Source: Bacillus sp. ISL-34 (lineage in GTDB: Bacteria; Bacillota; Bacilli; Bacillales; DSM-1321). Taken from it: a stretch of DNA of 64,000 nt. The number at the start of each line of letters is the position of its first letter. Position 1 is the first letter of the stretch. A model generated the notes under the pieces. That model saw nothing but the letters and a program-made list of their open reading frames with translations, searched no databases and was not told where the DNA came from. The DNA is taken from assembly GCF_018613325.1 (NCBI RefSeq), contig NZ_JAGGQJ010000026.1:62001-126000 (forward strand), given 5' to 3'. Below are positions 36,380 through 44,678 of the stretch, in pieces. Made by a program: the position numbers and the translations under genes.

Positions 36380-37528
36380 ATGAAAATCGTAAAAATTTCT
36401 TTATACAAAGTTCCACCCCGCTGGCTGTTTTTAAAAATCGATACGGATGAAGGCATTTCTGGTTGGGGAGAGCCTGTAGTTGAAGGGCGTGCTGAAACGG
36501 TTAAAGCAGCTGTTAATGAATTGTCCGATTATTTGATCGGGAGAAACCCGAACGACATTGAAGACATTTGGCAAACGCTGTATCGAGGTGGATTTTACCG
36601 AGGGGGTCCTATATTAACGAGTGCGATTTCTGGAATTGAGCAGGCACTATGGGACATAAAAGGAAAATACTTCAATATTCCAGTATACCAAATGCTCGGC
36701 GGCAAGGCACGTCAAAAAATTAAAGTGTACTCTTGGGTCGGAGGAGATCGACCGGTGGATGTCGTTGCTGCCGCAATAGAGAAGCAGAACGAGGGCTTCC
36801 TAGCTGTCAAAATGAACGCATCAGATGAAATGAATTACATAGATAGCTTTTCGAAAGTAGAGGCGGTCATCGAACGCGTTGCTTCAATTAGGGAAGCGGT
36901 TGGCAAAGACTTTGGCATTGGTGTGGATTTTCATGGGAGGATTCATAAAACGATGGCAAAGGTAATCGTGAAAGAACTTGAGCCCTACCGTCCAATGTTC
37001 ATTGAAGAGCCGGTGCTGCCGGAAAATAATGAAGCTCTTCGTGAAATTGCCTGGCATACTACGTGCCCGATTGCAACGGGTGAAAGGATGTATACACGCT
37101 GGGGCTTTAAGCAGCTACTTCAAGATGGCTATGTCGATATTATTCAGCCAGATCTTTCTCACACAGGCGGTATTTTGGAAGGAAAAAAAATCGCCGCGAT
37201 GGCAGAAGCCTATGATGTAGCCATTGCGCCGCACTGCCCACTTGGACCGATGACCCTCGCTTCATCAATTCATCTGGATGCAACGACACCGAATTTCATT
37301 ATTCAAGAGCAAAGCCTTGGTATTCATTATAACGAAGGCATGGATATTCTCGATTATATGAAAAATCCAGAATTATTCGAATATGAAAATGGTTATGTGA
37401 ACATTCCGGATAAACCGGGTCTTGGGGTGGAAATTGATGAGGAAAAAGTGAAGCAGGCAGCAGAAACCGGACATGATTGGAAAAATCCAATTTGGCGTCA
37501 TGAAGACGGGAGCATCGCTGAATGGTAA
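36380..37528 (+). CDS. dgoD: D-galactonate dehydratase, enolase superfamily
   Basis: From ATG 36380 the protein has 382 residues, the same length as E. coli DgoD, and it aligns by eye over its whole length. Metal ligands Asp183, Glu209 and Glu235 and catalytic His185 and His285 fall at the same numbers as in the E. coli enzyme, in GVDFHGR, FIEEPV, GERM and APHCPLGP. It dehydrates D-galactonate to 2-keto-3-deoxy-D-galactonate. An upstream start at 36332 would add 16 unsupported residues. The downstream kinase and KDPG-type aldolase would complete a DeLey-Doudoroff route. Confidence 0.92.
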   Translation: MKIVKISLYKVPPRWLFLKIDTDEGISGWGEPVVEGRAETVKAAVNELSDYLIGRNPNDIEDIWQTLYRGGFYRGGPILTSAISGIEQALWDIKGKYFNIPVYQMLGGKARQKIKVYSWVGGDRPVDVVAAAIEKQNEGFLAVKMNASDEMNYIDSFSKVEAVIERVASIREAVGKDFGIGVDFHGRIHKTMAKVIVKELEPYRPMFIEEPVLPENNEALREIAWHTTCPIATGERMYTRWGFKQLLQDGYVDIIQPDLSHTGGILEGKKIAAMAEAYDVAIAPHCPLGPMTLASSIHLDATTPNFIIQEQSLGIHYNEGMDILDYMKNPELFEYENGYVNIPDKPGLGVEIDEEKVKQAAETGHDWKNPIWRHEDGSIAEW

Positions 37529-37545
37529 TAAAAGGAGGAAAAACA

Positions 37546-38457
37546 ATGGACTTTCATGGCATCATTCCCCCAGTAGTCACCCTATTTGATGAAACGGGGA
37601 ACTTGGATATAGCGCTGAACAAAAGTTATATCGACCTATTAATCTCACGGAATATTGACGGTATTTTGTTGATGGGAAGTTCAGGTGAGTTCTCATCACT
37701 TACAACAGAAGAAAGAAAATTATACGTACGCGAAATGATAAAGCACATTAATGGACGAGTGCCTGTTATGGTCGGGGTCGGGCATACCGCATTAAAAGAG
37801 GTGCAAGAACTGACTTCTTATGCAGAAGAGCATGGAGCGAACGGCGTTCTCGCAGTCAACCCATATTACTGGAAGCTGTCTGACGAGCAATTATACCGAC
37901 ATTTTTCCAGCGTCGCAAACCATACTAATCTGCAAGTTTTCATTTATAATATCCCCCTCCTGACAGGACAAAATTTATCCATCGAACTGATAAAAAAATT
38001 AGCCGAAGATCATTCAAACATTGCTGGTATTAAAGAGACGGTCAGTGATTTCGGCCATCTTCGTCAAGTGCTGGCGGAAGTGACGAAAGTTCGCAGTGAT
38101 TTCCGAGTTTTCTCTGCGTTTGACGAGCATTTGATTCCGGCTCAAATGATTGGTGCAGCAGGAAGCATTAATGGAAGCGCTGTCTTTGCGCCGGAAATAT
38201 CCGTTGATTTGTATGAATCGTATCATAAAGGCGATTTTGCTGAAGCACAGAAAAATCATCAAGTGATTTCAAAACTGATGGATGTGTACAATTATGGTCC
38301 GACATTTTTTACAGCCATGAAAGAAGCCGTTCATCAGCGTTGGTTTGACGTGGCTGCTGGCCACCGTGCACCATGCGATGTATACCCTGCTGATTTGAGT
38401 GAAAAAGTAGCTGCCCTTATAAAAATTATAGATGTGAAAGAAGGCGTCCAAAAATGA
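37546..38457 (+). CDS. DHDPS-family 2-keto-3-deoxy sugar-acid aldolase (YagE/YjhH-like)
   Basis: The 303-aa TIM barrel starts at ATG 37546 behind AAAGGAGG. It has the GSSGEFSSLTTEER loop, a catalytic Tyr in IYNIPLLTGQ, and Schiff-base Lys in IAGIKETVSD (~165). The NPYYWKLSDEQLYRHF segment closely resembles E. coli YagE and YjhH, which split 2-keto-3-deoxygluconate or -xylonate to pyruvate and an aldehyde. It gives the operon a non-phosphorylative branch. Its stop overlaps the next ATG (ATGA). A dehydratase activity in the same fold is possible. Confidence 0.85.
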   Translation: MDFHGIIPPVVTLFDETGNLDIALNKSYIDLLISRNIDGILLMGSSGEFSSLTTEERKLYVREMIKHINGRVPVMVGVGHTALKEVQELTSYAEEHGANGVLAVNPYYWKLSDEQLYRHFSSVANHTNLQVFIYNIPLLTGQNLSIELIKKLAEDHSNIAGIKETVSDFGHLRQVLAEVTKVRSDFRVFSAFDEHLIPAQMIGAAGSINGSAVFAPEISVDLYESYHKGDFAEAQKNHQVISKLMDVYNYGPTFFTAMKEAVHQRWFDVAAGHRAPCDVYPADLSEKVAALIKIIDVKEGVQK

Positions 38458-39401
38458 AAGAATCACGCGACTTGCTCGAACAATTAGGCTACCCATCAAC
38501 CGATCTTAAAGAACTTCCTACATCAACAAAAACATTTCCAGACGGCGCTCAATACCGCATTGAACTCCCAAGTGTAGAAGGTCCAGCGGCACTAAAAGAA
38601 ACTTTGAAAGAAATTGACCGACTAGGTTTGACGATTCACCGAATATCCCAAGGCAGCGGCATCATGCTTCAAACGGATGAAGAAATTAAAGAAATGTGTG
38701 AAATGACTGCAGAGCGCGGTATGGAGCTAAGTTTGTTTGTCGGTCCCAGGGGGTCATGGGATGTAAGTGCGGGACCGCTTACCCCAGGAGGCAAATCTCA
38801 GGGAATCCGCCATGAAGGCTCCGATCAGCTTGTTTATGCCATGGAAGACCTGAAAAGAGGAGCTGCACTAGGTCTTCGCGGTGCGTTAGTTGCGGATGAA
38901 GGACTATTGCTTTTAACGAAAGAGATGAAAAAATACGGGCAGCTTCCGGAAGACTTTGTTGTTAAAGTATCGGTTCAAATGGGTTCAGCCAATCCAGTAT
39001 CCGTTAAATTGATGGAAGATATCGGAGCGGATACCTACAATGTGCCACCTGCATTAACCCTGCCTAAACTTGCAGCGATCCGACAGTCAATAAACATTCC
39101 GATTGATTTATACGTTGAAGTGCCGGATACCTTCGGCGGCTTCCTTCGCTATTATGAAATACCTGAAATTATCCGTGTATTGGCGCCTGTATACATCAAA
39201 TTTGGACTGCGTAATCACCCTGATGTATACCCATCAGGGAAACAATGGGAAAGCACGAACATCTCACTCGCTCAAGAACGTGTACGCCGTGCCGCAATTG
39301 GTATTCAAATGATTGAACGATACTTTCCAGAAGCAAAAACATCAAAACCCGGTGCAGAAGGACTCGGAATTGCGAAAATCGAAAAGGCAGCAGCGAAATA
39401 G
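38454..39401 (+). CDS. Conserved TIM-barrel-like protein of unknown function
   Basis: The 315-aa product is coupled to the aldolase gene by an ATGA overlap. It looks like an alpha/beta barrel: regular strand-helix alternation, with LSLFVGPRGSWD, GKSQGIRHEGSDQLVY, KVSVQMGSANPVSVKL and PIDLYVEVPDTFGGF as striking polar blocks likely to line an active site. I have a weak recollection of similar proteins being labelled U32 peptidase-like, but I see no peptidase evidence. Its place between an aldolase and a 2-hydroxyacid dehydrogenase suggests a sugar-acid metabolic enzyme. No reaction can be assigned. Confidence 0.6.
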   Translation: MKESRDLLEQLGYPSTDLKELPTSTKTFPDGAQYRIELPSVEGPAALKETLKEIDRLGLTIHRISQGSGIMLQTDEEIKEMCEMTAERGMELSLFVGPRGSWDVSAGPLTPGGKSQGIRHEGSDQLVYAMEDLKRGAALGLRGALVADEGLLLLTKEMKKYGQLPEDFVVKVSVQMGSANPVSVKLMEDIGADTYNVPPALTLPKLAAIRQSINIPIDLYVEVPDTFGGFLRYYEIPEIIRVLAPVYIKFGLRNHPDVYPSGKQWESTNISLAQERVRRAAIGIQMIERYFPEAKTSKPGAEGLGIAKIEKAAAK

Positions 39402-39472
39402 ATGATTTTAACGCGAGGGATTCCCTCTTTGTCATTCAGGAGTTTATTACTATATAAAGGAGTGGAGTCCAA

Positions 39473-40432
39473 ATGACCTTTAAAATATTAATAACCGATT
39501 ATGAATTTGAGCATTTGCAATATGAAGAAGCCGTTTTTAAAAAAAGCGGTCTGGATATCGATTTCATCAAAGCGCAATGCAAAACCGAAGAAGAAGTAAT
39601 GGAGCATGCCAAAGAGGCAGATGCAATTTTAAATCAATATGCTCCTATCTCACGCCGAGTCATTGAGTCGCTTGAAAACACCAAAATCATTTCACGCTAT
39701 GGTGTTGGCGTCAATACAATTAATCTCGCGGCTGCTAAGGAAAAGGGGATTACTGTCGCCAATGTACCTGATTATGGCATGGAGGAAGTATCGAATCATG
39801 CATTGGCACTTTTACTTTCGTCAGCGCGGAAAGTGACACTGTTAAACAAGGAAGTGAAAAAAGGTAACTGGGACTTTAAAGTGTGTGTGCCGATTCATCG
39901 CTTTAACGAGCAAACGGTTGGCGTTCTGGGCTTTGGCCGAATTCCGCGCCGTTTCATGGAAAAGGTGAAACCGCTCGGGTTTAAAACTGCTGCTTACGAT
40001 CCTTTCGTATCTGCGGCAGACATGGCTGCTGTCGGGGTTCAAAAAATGGATTTCGATGAAATTATAGGCGTGGCCGATTATTTGTCAATCCATGTGCCCT
40101 TAATTGATGATACATACCATCTGATCAATGAGGATCGCCTTAAACAAATGAAGAGAAATGCGGTCATCATTAACACGGCACGTGGGCCGATAATAGATGA
40201 AAAAGCACTTTCTGATGCACTTGAAAAAGGATTAATTGCAGGAGCAGCACTTGATGTGACAGAAAATGAGCCAGTCAGCATCGATAGCCCGCTACTCACG
40301 ATGGACAATGTCATCATTACCCCGCACAGTGCCTGGTATTCTGAGGAAGCGATGGTTGAACTTCGTCAAAAAGCAGCGAGAAATATCGTTCAGGTCCTAA
40401 ATGGTGAAAAAACACCATACTCACTGTCCTAA
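39473..40432 (+). CDS. D-isomer-specific 2-hydroxyacid dehydrogenase
   Basis: The 319-aa protein has the NAD-binding GFGRIPRRF loop, where Pro replaces the usual third Gly, and the catalytic Arg (NTARGPIIDE, ~235), Glu (DVTENEPV, ~264) and His (ITPHSAWYSEEA, ~285) of the SerA/CtBP-like family. It may reduce hydroxypyruvate, glyoxylate or a 2-keto sugar acid produced by the pathway. It follows the unknown barrel protein with a 71-base gap holding a short GAGGG/CCCTC hairpin. The ATG has an AAAGGAGTG site. Confidence 0.87.
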   Translation: MTFKILITDYEFEHLQYEEAVFKKSGLDIDFIKAQCKTEEEVMEHAKEADAILNQYAPISRRVIESLENTKIISRYGVGVNTINLAAAKEKGITVANVPDYGMEEVSNHALALLLSSARKVTLLNKEVKKGNWDFKVCVPIHRFNEQTVGVLGFGRIPRRFMEKVKPLGFKTAAYDPFVSAADMAAVGVQKMDFDEIIGVADYLSIHVPLIDDTYHLINEDRLKQMKRNAVIINTARGPIIDEKALSDALEKGLIAGAALDVTENEPVSIDSPLLTMDNVIITPHSAWYSEEAMVELRQKAARNIVQVLNGEKTPYSLS

Positions 40433-40448
40433 GAAAGGGGAGAAAAAT

Positions 40449-41312
40449 ATGAAAATAGCGACTTTTTCCGTACAAACCGAACAGCACATCGGCCTAGTTC
40501 AAGATGATCGAATTATTAGCTTAACGGCTCTCTGTCCAGAAGAATTTCCTGCTTGCATGAAAAAATTTATAGAACGAAGCAGCGAGTTGCGTAAACGTGC
40601 TGAACAGTTAATCGAGCAGCGGAAAAATGACGATGCGCTATTCAAACTTTCAGAAGTAAAGATCCTGCCGCCAATCGCAAATCCGGATAAAATCATTTGT
40701 GTAGGGCTTAACTATTTTGATCATTGTAAGGAAACCGGGATGGAGCCGCCTGAATCGCCGGTCATTTTTTCAAAATATGCGAATGCGATCGCCGGCCATA
40801 ATGATGCGATTGAAATCCCTATTAATTCAACAGAGGTAGACTTTGAAGCAGAGCTTGCGTTTGTCATTGGAAAAGAAGCGAAACATGTATCAGAAGAAGA
40901 AGCGAATGACTATGTCTTTGGCTATACAATCATGAATGATATTAGCGCCCGGGATTTGCAATTTCAGGACGGGCAGTGGTCAAGAGGCAAAACGGCGGAC
41001 ACATTTGCTCCATTTGGTCCAGTTGTCGTGACACATGATGAAGTGGGCGACCCACACGAACTAGCGATTTCGCTTGAATTAAACGGTGAAATTATGCAGG
41101 CTTCAAATACAAGTAACCTAATTTTTACGGTTCCAAAAATCATATCATTTTTATCACAATCCATGACACTAAAGCCAGGTGATTTGATTGCAACTGGCAC
41201 GCCACCTGGCGTTGGAATGGGACGGAATCCGAAAATCTGGCTGAAAAACGGTGACCGGATGAACGTCAGTATTGAGAAGATCGGCACGCTTTCTAATTCA
41301 GTAATAGCATGA
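40449..41312 (+). CDS. Fumarylacetoacetate hydrolase family protein
   Basis: The 287-aa protein starts at ATG 40449 after GGGGAGAAA; an upstream in-frame ATG at 40401 lies inside the preceding gene. The FAH core is clear: GLNYFDHCKE, EVDFEAELAFVIG with the metal-binding Glu pair, TIMNDISARDLQ and TGTPPGVGMG. Related enzymes hydrolyse acylpyruvates or 2,4-diketo-3-deoxy acids. In this operon it may cleave a diketo sugar acid, but that is inference. It differs in type from the FAH protein at 32460. Confidence 0.85.
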   Translation: MKIATFSVQTEQHIGLVQDDRIISLTALCPEEFPACMKKFIERSSELRKRAEQLIEQRKNDDALFKLSEVKILPPIANPDKIICVGLNYFDHCKETGMEPPESPVIFSKYANAIAGHNDAIEIPINSTEVDFEAELAFVIGKEAKHVSEEEANDYVFGYTIMNDISARDLQFQDGQWSRGKTADTFAPFGPVVVTHDEVGDPHELAISLELNGEIMQASNTSNLIFTVPKIISFLSQSMTLKPGDLIATGTPPGVGMGRNPKIWLKNGDRMNVSIEKIGTLSNSVIA

Positions 41313-41333
41313 TAAGAGAAAGAAGATGATGAC

Positions 41334-42290
41334 ATGGATGTTGTAACCATCGGAGAAACAATGGCAGTGTTTACCCCGAATGAAGAAGGTCCGCTTCGCC
41401 ACGCCCGATCTTTTTCGATGAAGTTTGGAGGTGCGGAATCCAATGTCGCGATCGGGTTAAGCCGACTCGGTCATAGGTCACGCTGGATAAGCCGTCTCGG
41501 CGAGGATGAATTTGGCGATGCCATGCAAGCGTTCATTCGCGGGGAAGGCGTTGATGTCTCATATGTAACAAGAGACCCTACTGCGCCTACCGGAGTCTTT
41601 TTTAAAGAATTCAGACGGTTGAATGATACTCGAGTTTATTATTACCGGAAAGATTCGGCAGCGAGCAAAATGACGGCAGAATCACTATCGGATCTTGCCA
41701 TTCAAGACGCAGCTTATCTCCATATTACCGGGATTACCCCTGCACTCGGGAATTCGTGCCAGTCGCTTCTGGATAAAGCGATCCGCATTGCTAAAGAAAC
41801 CGGAACAAAAATCGTCTTCGATCCGAATATTCGCTTGAAAATATGGGCCGATGAAAATGAAGCACGTCATATCATAACAAAGTACGCTTCTGAGAGTGAT
41901 ATCGTCATGCCTGGAGTGGCCGAAGCCGAATTTTTATTCGGCTCCCAAACTCAGGAGGTATTTGTCGATCATTTTCATGAACTCGGTGTTCAAAAAGTTT
42001 TACTGAAATTGGGCAAAGAAGGCTCTTTAATTTCAGCCCCGTCTGTACAGAAAACATACGTTCCTGGATTTTTTGTGGAACGGGTCGTTGATCCCATCGG
42101 CGCTGGGGATGCTTTTGCAGCCGGTGTACTTTCCGGCCTGCTTGATGGACTGCCGCTCGATGAAGCTGCAAGGCGTGGAAATGCCATGGGAGCAATGGCA
42201 ACGATGGTAAATGGCGATGTTGAGGGTTTGCCGGTACGTGCCGACCTCGCTTTGTTCATGAGTGGCGGCGCAGATGATGTTACGAGGTAG
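41334..42290 (+). CDS. kdgK: PfkB-family 2-keto-3-deoxygluconate kinase
   Basis: This 318-aa sugar kinase has the GGAESNVAIGLSRLG N-terminal PfkB signature and the C-terminal DPIGAGDAFAAGV anion-hole motif with catalytic Asp (~256). It would phosphorylate KDG or its galacto epimer at C6 to feed the KDPG aldolase that follows 13 bases later. A paralogue with the same motifs is at 48355. The ATG has only a weak ribosome binding site. Confidence 0.88.
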   Translation: MDVVTIGETMAVFTPNEEGPLRHARSFSMKFGGAESNVAIGLSRLGHRSRWISRLGEDEFGDAMQAFIRGEGVDVSYVTRDPTAPTGVFFKEFRRLNDTRVYYYRKDSAASKMTAESLSDLAIQDAAYLHITGITPALGNSCQSLLDKAIRIAKETGTKIVFDPNIRLKIWADENEARHIITKYASESDIVMPGVAEAEFLFGSQTQEVFVDHFHELGVQKVLLKLGKEGSLISAPSVQKTYVPGFFVERVVDPIGAGDAFAAGVLSGLLDGLPLDEAARRGNAMGAMATMVNGDVEGLPVRADLALFMSGGADDVTR

Positions 42291-42303
42291 AAAGGTGGAA
42301 AAA

Positions 42304-42936
42304 ATGTCTAAACTAGAAGAAGTTAAACATGGGAAACTGGTCGCCGTCATTCGAGGTGCACGCCCGGATCAAATTTTACCAATCGTCCGAGCCCTGAAAG
42401 AGGGCGGCATCCGAACACTTGAAATTACAGTAGAAACACCCAAAGTGTGCCATTTGATTGAAAGAGTGAAAGAGGAGTTCGGTGATGATATCATAGCGGG
42501 TGCCGGTACAGTATTGGATCCTGAAACGGCCCGTGCGGTCATCATGGCAGGGGCGGAATTTATCTTTTCTCCAACCGTCAATGTCAAAACAATTAAAATG
42601 GCGAAGCGCTATGGCGTCATTAGTATCCCTGGTGCGCTCACACCAACCGAAATATTGACTGCTTATGAGCATGGAGCTGACATTATCAAAGTTTTCCCGG
42701 CAGATGCACTGGGTGTTGGCTACTTTAAAAGTCTTAAAGGGCCGCTTCCTCACATCCCCCTTATGCCGACTGGCGGTATCAACCTTGACAACCTCGCTTC
42801 TTTTTTTAAGGCTGGGGCCATCGCGGCGGGACTTGGTGGTTCATTGATCAATCCTAAGAAATTGATTACAGGTGAAGATTACACCAAGCTGACAGAAACG
42901 GCAAAAAAATTCTCAGCTATCGTACAAAAAAGCTAA
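42304..42936 (+). CDS. KDPG/KHG aldolase
   Basis: The 210-aa class I aldolase starts at ATG 42304 behind AAAGGTGG. It has VAVIRG (15-20), a catalytic Glu in LEITVETP, AGAGTVLD, and Schiff-base Lys129 in DIIKVFPAD. It splits 2-keto-3-deoxy-6-phosphogluconate (or the galacto form) to pyruvate and glyceraldehyde 3-phosphate. It is the last gene of the sugar-acid operon before a 159-base gap to larE. A paralogue is at 51391. Confidence 0.92.
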   Translation: MSKLEEVKHGKLVAVIRGARPDQILPIVRALKEGGIRTLEITVETPKVCHLIERVKEEFGDDIIAGAGTVLDPETARAVIMAGAEFIFSPTVNVKTIKMAKRYGVISIPGALTPTEILTAYEHGADIIKVFPADALGVGYFKSLKGPLPHIPLMPTGGINLDNLASFFKAGAIAAGLGGSLINPKKLITGEDYTKLTETAKKFSAIVQKS

Positions 42937-43095
42937 AACTGTCCGTCGCATATATGAATATCAGTTCAAAAAGCGCTGGGAATGAACGTACGACTGTGTT
43001 ATTTCCTCCTTTTCAATCTTTTAGTAGTCCAACAAGGGTATTATTGCTGGTGAACAGTGGATAAATTCAGGCAAACCAGAAAGGAGAAAATTGCA

Positions 43096-43911
43096 ATGTT
43101 ACTAGAAAAGTACAGAAACCTGCAGGGGATTCTCCAAAAAATGGAGTCGGTTGTGGTCGCTTTTTCAGGAGGGGTGGACAGCACGTTTTTACTTAAAGTC
43201 GCTATTGATACTTTGGGTTATGAAAATGTATTGGCCATTACAGCAGATTCGGAAACCTATCCATCGAGTGAGTTGAAAGAAGCCCTTATGCTATCAAAAT
43301 GGATTGGTGCCAACCATCGTGTCATTCAAACTTCGGAGTTGGCCATTCCTGGATATACTGCAAATAATCAAAATCGCTGTTATTTTTGTAAAAATAGTTT
43401 ATTTGAGATCCTGCTACCTATTCTTGAAGAATATGAATTCAATAATATTATTTATGGGGTTATTGCTGATGATGCTAACGAATTTCGTCCAGGCATGAAA
43501 GCAGCAAAAGAAAAAGGAATCAGGGGACCTCTCCTGGAAGCCGATTTATTCAAAGAAGAAATAAGAGTATTGTCCAAGGAAGCCGGTTTGCCAACCTGGG
43601 ATAAACCGTCATTTGCTTGCCTATCCTCACGCATAGCATACGGCGATATGATTACGAAGGAAAAATTGACGAAAGTGGATAAATCAGAGGCTTACTTAAA
43701 ATCATTAGGCATTAACCAGGTCCGAGTCCGGACGCATGGAGATACTGCCCGAATTGAGGTTGAACCGGTTGATATGCCGCGTGTTCTTCAATATCATGTA
43801 GCGATTGGGAAACGCCTGAAGCAATTTGGCTATAAGTTTGTATCATTGGATCTCACGGGCTATACAAGCGGAAGTATGAATATAGCGCTTAAAAAGGAAG
43901 AAATGTTATGA
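43096..43911 (+). CDS. larE: LarE, sulfur insertase for nickel-pincer cofactor
   Basis: The 271-aa protein from ATG 43096 (AAGGAG site 9 bases upstream) is a PP-loop ATPase (SGGVDS, 24-29). Cys175 in PSFACLSSRI matches Cys176 of L. plantarum LarE, the sacrificial sulfur donor. Two more cysteines, Cys95 and Cys98 (CYFC), are present. Three-cysteine LarE proteins such as that of Thermotoga maritima use a [4Fe-4S] cluster and act catalytically. LarE adenylates and thiolates the pyridinium dicarboxylate nucleotide. The larB start overlaps its stop (ATGA). Confidence 0.92.
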   Translation: MLLEKYRNLQGILQKMESVVVAFSGGVDSTFLLKVAIDTLGYENVLAITADSETYPSSELKEALMLSKWIGANHRVIQTSELAIPGYTANNQNRCYFCKNSLFEILLPILEEYEFNNIIYGVIADDANEFRPGMKAAKEKGIRGPLLEADLFKEEIRVLSKEAGLPTWDKPSFACLSSRIAYGDMITKEKLTKVDKSEAYLKSLGINQVRVRTHGDTARIEVEPVDMPRVLQYHVAIGKRLKQFGYKFVSLDLTGYTSGSMNIALKKEEML

Positions 43912-44678
43912 TTGACGATATTTTAGAGCAGGTTCAAAATGGTTCATTGACAGCAGTGGAGGCAAAGAAAAAACTTGCTTCCTATGAAAATTTAGGGTTT
44001 GTAAAAATCGATCATCATCGTAAAAGAAGACAAGGCTTTCCCGAAATTGTGTTTGGAGAGGGGAAAACAGCTGAACAAATTTTAACGATTGTCCAATCGC
44101 TGCGGACAAGGAATGATTCTGTGCTTGTGACTCGTATTTCTCGGGAAAAAGCAGTATTTGTACAAAAAGAATGCAGGGATTTTGAGTATAACGAGATTGC
44201 ACGGACACTTGCTTGGGTTAAAGAAAAGCCAAAATCCGTGAGTTCATATATTGCTATTGTGTGCGCCGGGACATCAGATTTGCCCGTTGCTGAGGAAGCA
44301 GCCGTGACGGCCGAGACTCTAGGTATTCCAGTCAGGCGCATTTACGATGTTGGGGTTGCTGGGCTTCATCGCCTCCTTGATCATATAGACGAGATACGAA
44401 GTGCTACCGTTTCAGTTTGTGTCGCGGGAATGGAAGGGGCGCTTCCGAGTGTGTTGGGAGGCCTTGTTATGAATCCAATTATTGCCGTGCCGACAAGTGT
44501 CGGGTACGGTGCTAATTTTAACGGTTTATCTGCACTTTTATCGATGCTCAATTCATGCGCATCAGGTGTTAGTGTGGTGAACATCGATAATGGATTTGGT
44601 GCAGCCTACAATGCAGCGCTTATATACAAACTTGTACATAAAAAGGAGATCAATGATGATGAGGACATTATATTTTGA
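43908..44678 (+). CDS. larB: LarB, pyridinium dicarboxylate synthase
   Basis: The 256-aa protein has a C-terminal AIR carboxylase (PurE-like) domain: IVCAGTSDLPVAEEA, GMEGALPSVLGG and PTSVGYGANFNG. Cys217 in MLNSCASGV matches the LarB cysteine (Cys221 in L. plantarum) that adds to the nicotinic ring. LarB carboxylates and hydrolyses nicotinic acid adenine dinucleotide, the first step of nickel-pincer synthesis. It is coupled to larE by ATGA and to larC1 by a ~23-base overlap. Confidence 0.92.
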   Translation: MIDDILEQVQNGSLTAVEAKKKLASYENLGFVKIDHHRKRRQGFPEIVFGEGKTAEQILTIVQSLRTRNDSVLVTRISREKAVFVQKECRDFEYNEIARTLAWVKEKPKSVSSYIAIVCAGTSDLPVAEEAAVTAETLGIPVRRIYDVGVAGLHRLLDHIDEIRSATVSVCVAGMEGALPSVLGGLVMNPIIAVPTSVGYGANFNGLSALLSMLNSCASGVSVVNIDNGFGAAYNAALIYKLVHKKEINDDEDIIF

